Position numbers and translations under genes: made by a program | Notes under the pieces: model-generated | Seen by the model: the letters and a program-made list of their open reading frames with translations, nothing else | What the model was told of the DNA's origin: nothing | The model's database searches: none | DNA from: Syntrophomonadaceae bacterium | GTDB lineage: Bacteria > Bacillota > Dethiobacteria > DTU022 | Direction of reading: 5' to 3' | DNA: 5,085 bases | NCBI GenBank assembly: GCA_007131435.1 | Contig: SLQM01000016.1 | Span: 1 to 5,085, forward strand | Shown: positions 4,510 through 5,085 of the stretch, one piece after another | Layout: each line of letters opens with the position of its first letter | Numbering within the stretch: position 1 is the stretch's first letter

Positions 4510-5085
4510 TTAGAGCAGATCGCTGATTATCACTCTAACCCTTTCAGCAATGCTGAGGCAGCAGGTCAGGCCGGGAGATTCGATGCCAACCAGGTTAATT
4601 ACCCCGGGCAGGCCGCGATCTGCTTCATGGCGGATAATAAAATCCCTAAAGGGGTCGTTCGGACCCTGCAGCTTAGGCCTGATCCCGGCCATTTCCGGTT
4701 CCAGGTCGGATGGTTCGAGGAAAGGGAGAAAATCTTTTACTGACCGGTAAAAATAATCGAGATTTTCGTGGTTAACAGAGTAATCAAGCTGGTCGACGTA
4801 AAAGGCGCTGGGGCCAAGCCTTAACCTGTCGTCAAGGTTTTTGGTGAGATGGATGCCAAGTCCGCGTAGATCTTCCAGGGGCGGCGGGTAGACCAGCCTG
4901 TTGACCAGCTTGCTCTTGCTGAAAGAAATGCTGAAGTATTCTCCCTTGCAGGGATAAATTCTATAACCCGCGCTGGCGGGATCGATACCCAGCATCGCTG
5001 CTATATTGTGGGCCTTTAAACCGGCGCTGTTAATTAAAACGCTGCAGCTGACCTGGTCAATGCTGCCATCAGGGTTGCTGAAGGA
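4510..5085 (-). CDS. lhgO: LhgO-type FAD-dependent oxidoreductase (C-terminal half, partial)
   Basis: The frame enters at the right edge already coding and ends with TAA at 4510-4512, giving 191 residues, about half of a roughly 370-400-residue protein. It belongs to the DAO superfamily, closest to L-2-hydroxyglutarate oxidase/dehydrogenase, which oxidises L-2-hydroxyglutarate to 2-oxoglutarate using FAD. Visible signatures, numbered from the window edge, are VLINSAGLKAHNIAAMLGID (16-35, end of a FAD-contacting region), YPCKGEYFSI (44-53), GLGIHLT (about 76-82), RLGPSA, AGIRPKL and the C-terminal PGVINLVGIESPGLT, which closes over the flavin. The substrate is inferred from family resemblance; related clostridial proteins are often named only as FAD-dependent oxidoreductases. 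The N-terminal GxGxxG motif and start codon lie outside the window. It is separated from the next gene by 324 bases with a separate promoter, so it need not be related to it. Confidence 0.85.
   Translation of the reverse strand, partial: SFSNPDGSIDQVSCSVLINSAGLKAHNIAAMLGIDPASAGYRIYPCKGEYFSISFSKSKLVNRLVYPPPLEDLRGLGIHLTKNLDDRLRLGPSAFYVDQLDYSVNHENLDYFYRSVKDFLPFLEPSDLEPEMAGIRPKLQGPNDPFRDFIIRHEADRGLPGVINLVGIESPGLTCCLSIAERVRVIISDLL

Noticed and set aside
4507..4540. Imperfect inverted repeat GGTTTAGAG/CTCTAACC over the oxidoreductase stop codon
   Set aside because: It has a bulge, overlaps coding sequence and no T-run follows on the minus strand, so it is not supported as a terminator.

Overview
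Every supported feature in this window lies on the minus strand, so transcription runs from high to low coordinates. The setting looks like a Firmicute, most likely a clostridial or Peptococcaceae-type anaerobe. The evidence is near-consensus sigma-A promoters with 17-base spacers, strong GGAGG-type ribosome binding sites with TTG starts, a greA-lysS pair directly upstream of a 16S rRNA gene, Firmicute-type boxA sequences in the rRNA leader, and a regulator plus 'quinate 5-dehydrogenase-like' pair that I recall from clostridial genomes. Only 86 bases of 16S are present, so I do not name a genus.

Layout in transcription order. (1) 5085-4510: C-terminal half of an LhgO-type FAD-dependent oxidoreductase whose start lies outside the window. 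(2) 4509-4186: gene-free region with two diverged copies of a GC-rich 28-base repeat, then a strong promoter and two small palindromes that look like operators. (3) 4185-3646 and 3629-2724: a two-gene operon of a helix-turn-helix protein with an unassigned C-terminal domain and a conserved 301-residue protein of unproven function. Both start at TTG. (4) 2723-2474: intergenic region with a perfect-consensus promoter and a long greA leader that can form a terminator-like hairpin. (5) 2473-1997 greA and 1976-495 lysS, 20 bases apart, one operon. (6) 494-87: an AT-rich UP-like element, a strong rRNA promoter and a leader of about 345 bases with a boxB-like hairpin, two boxA copies and further hairpins. 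(7) 86-1: the 5' end of 16S rRNA, continuing off the left edge.

The right part of greA through 16S is a growth-related information-processing block: GreA rescues backtracked RNA polymerase, LysRS charges tRNA-Lys, and the rRNA operon follows almost without a gap. I see no terminator between lysS and the rRNA promoter. The least understood part is the regulator plus 301-residue protein operon with its palindromic promoter. The most interesting RNA signal is the greA leader, where two mutually exclusive helices share a strand.
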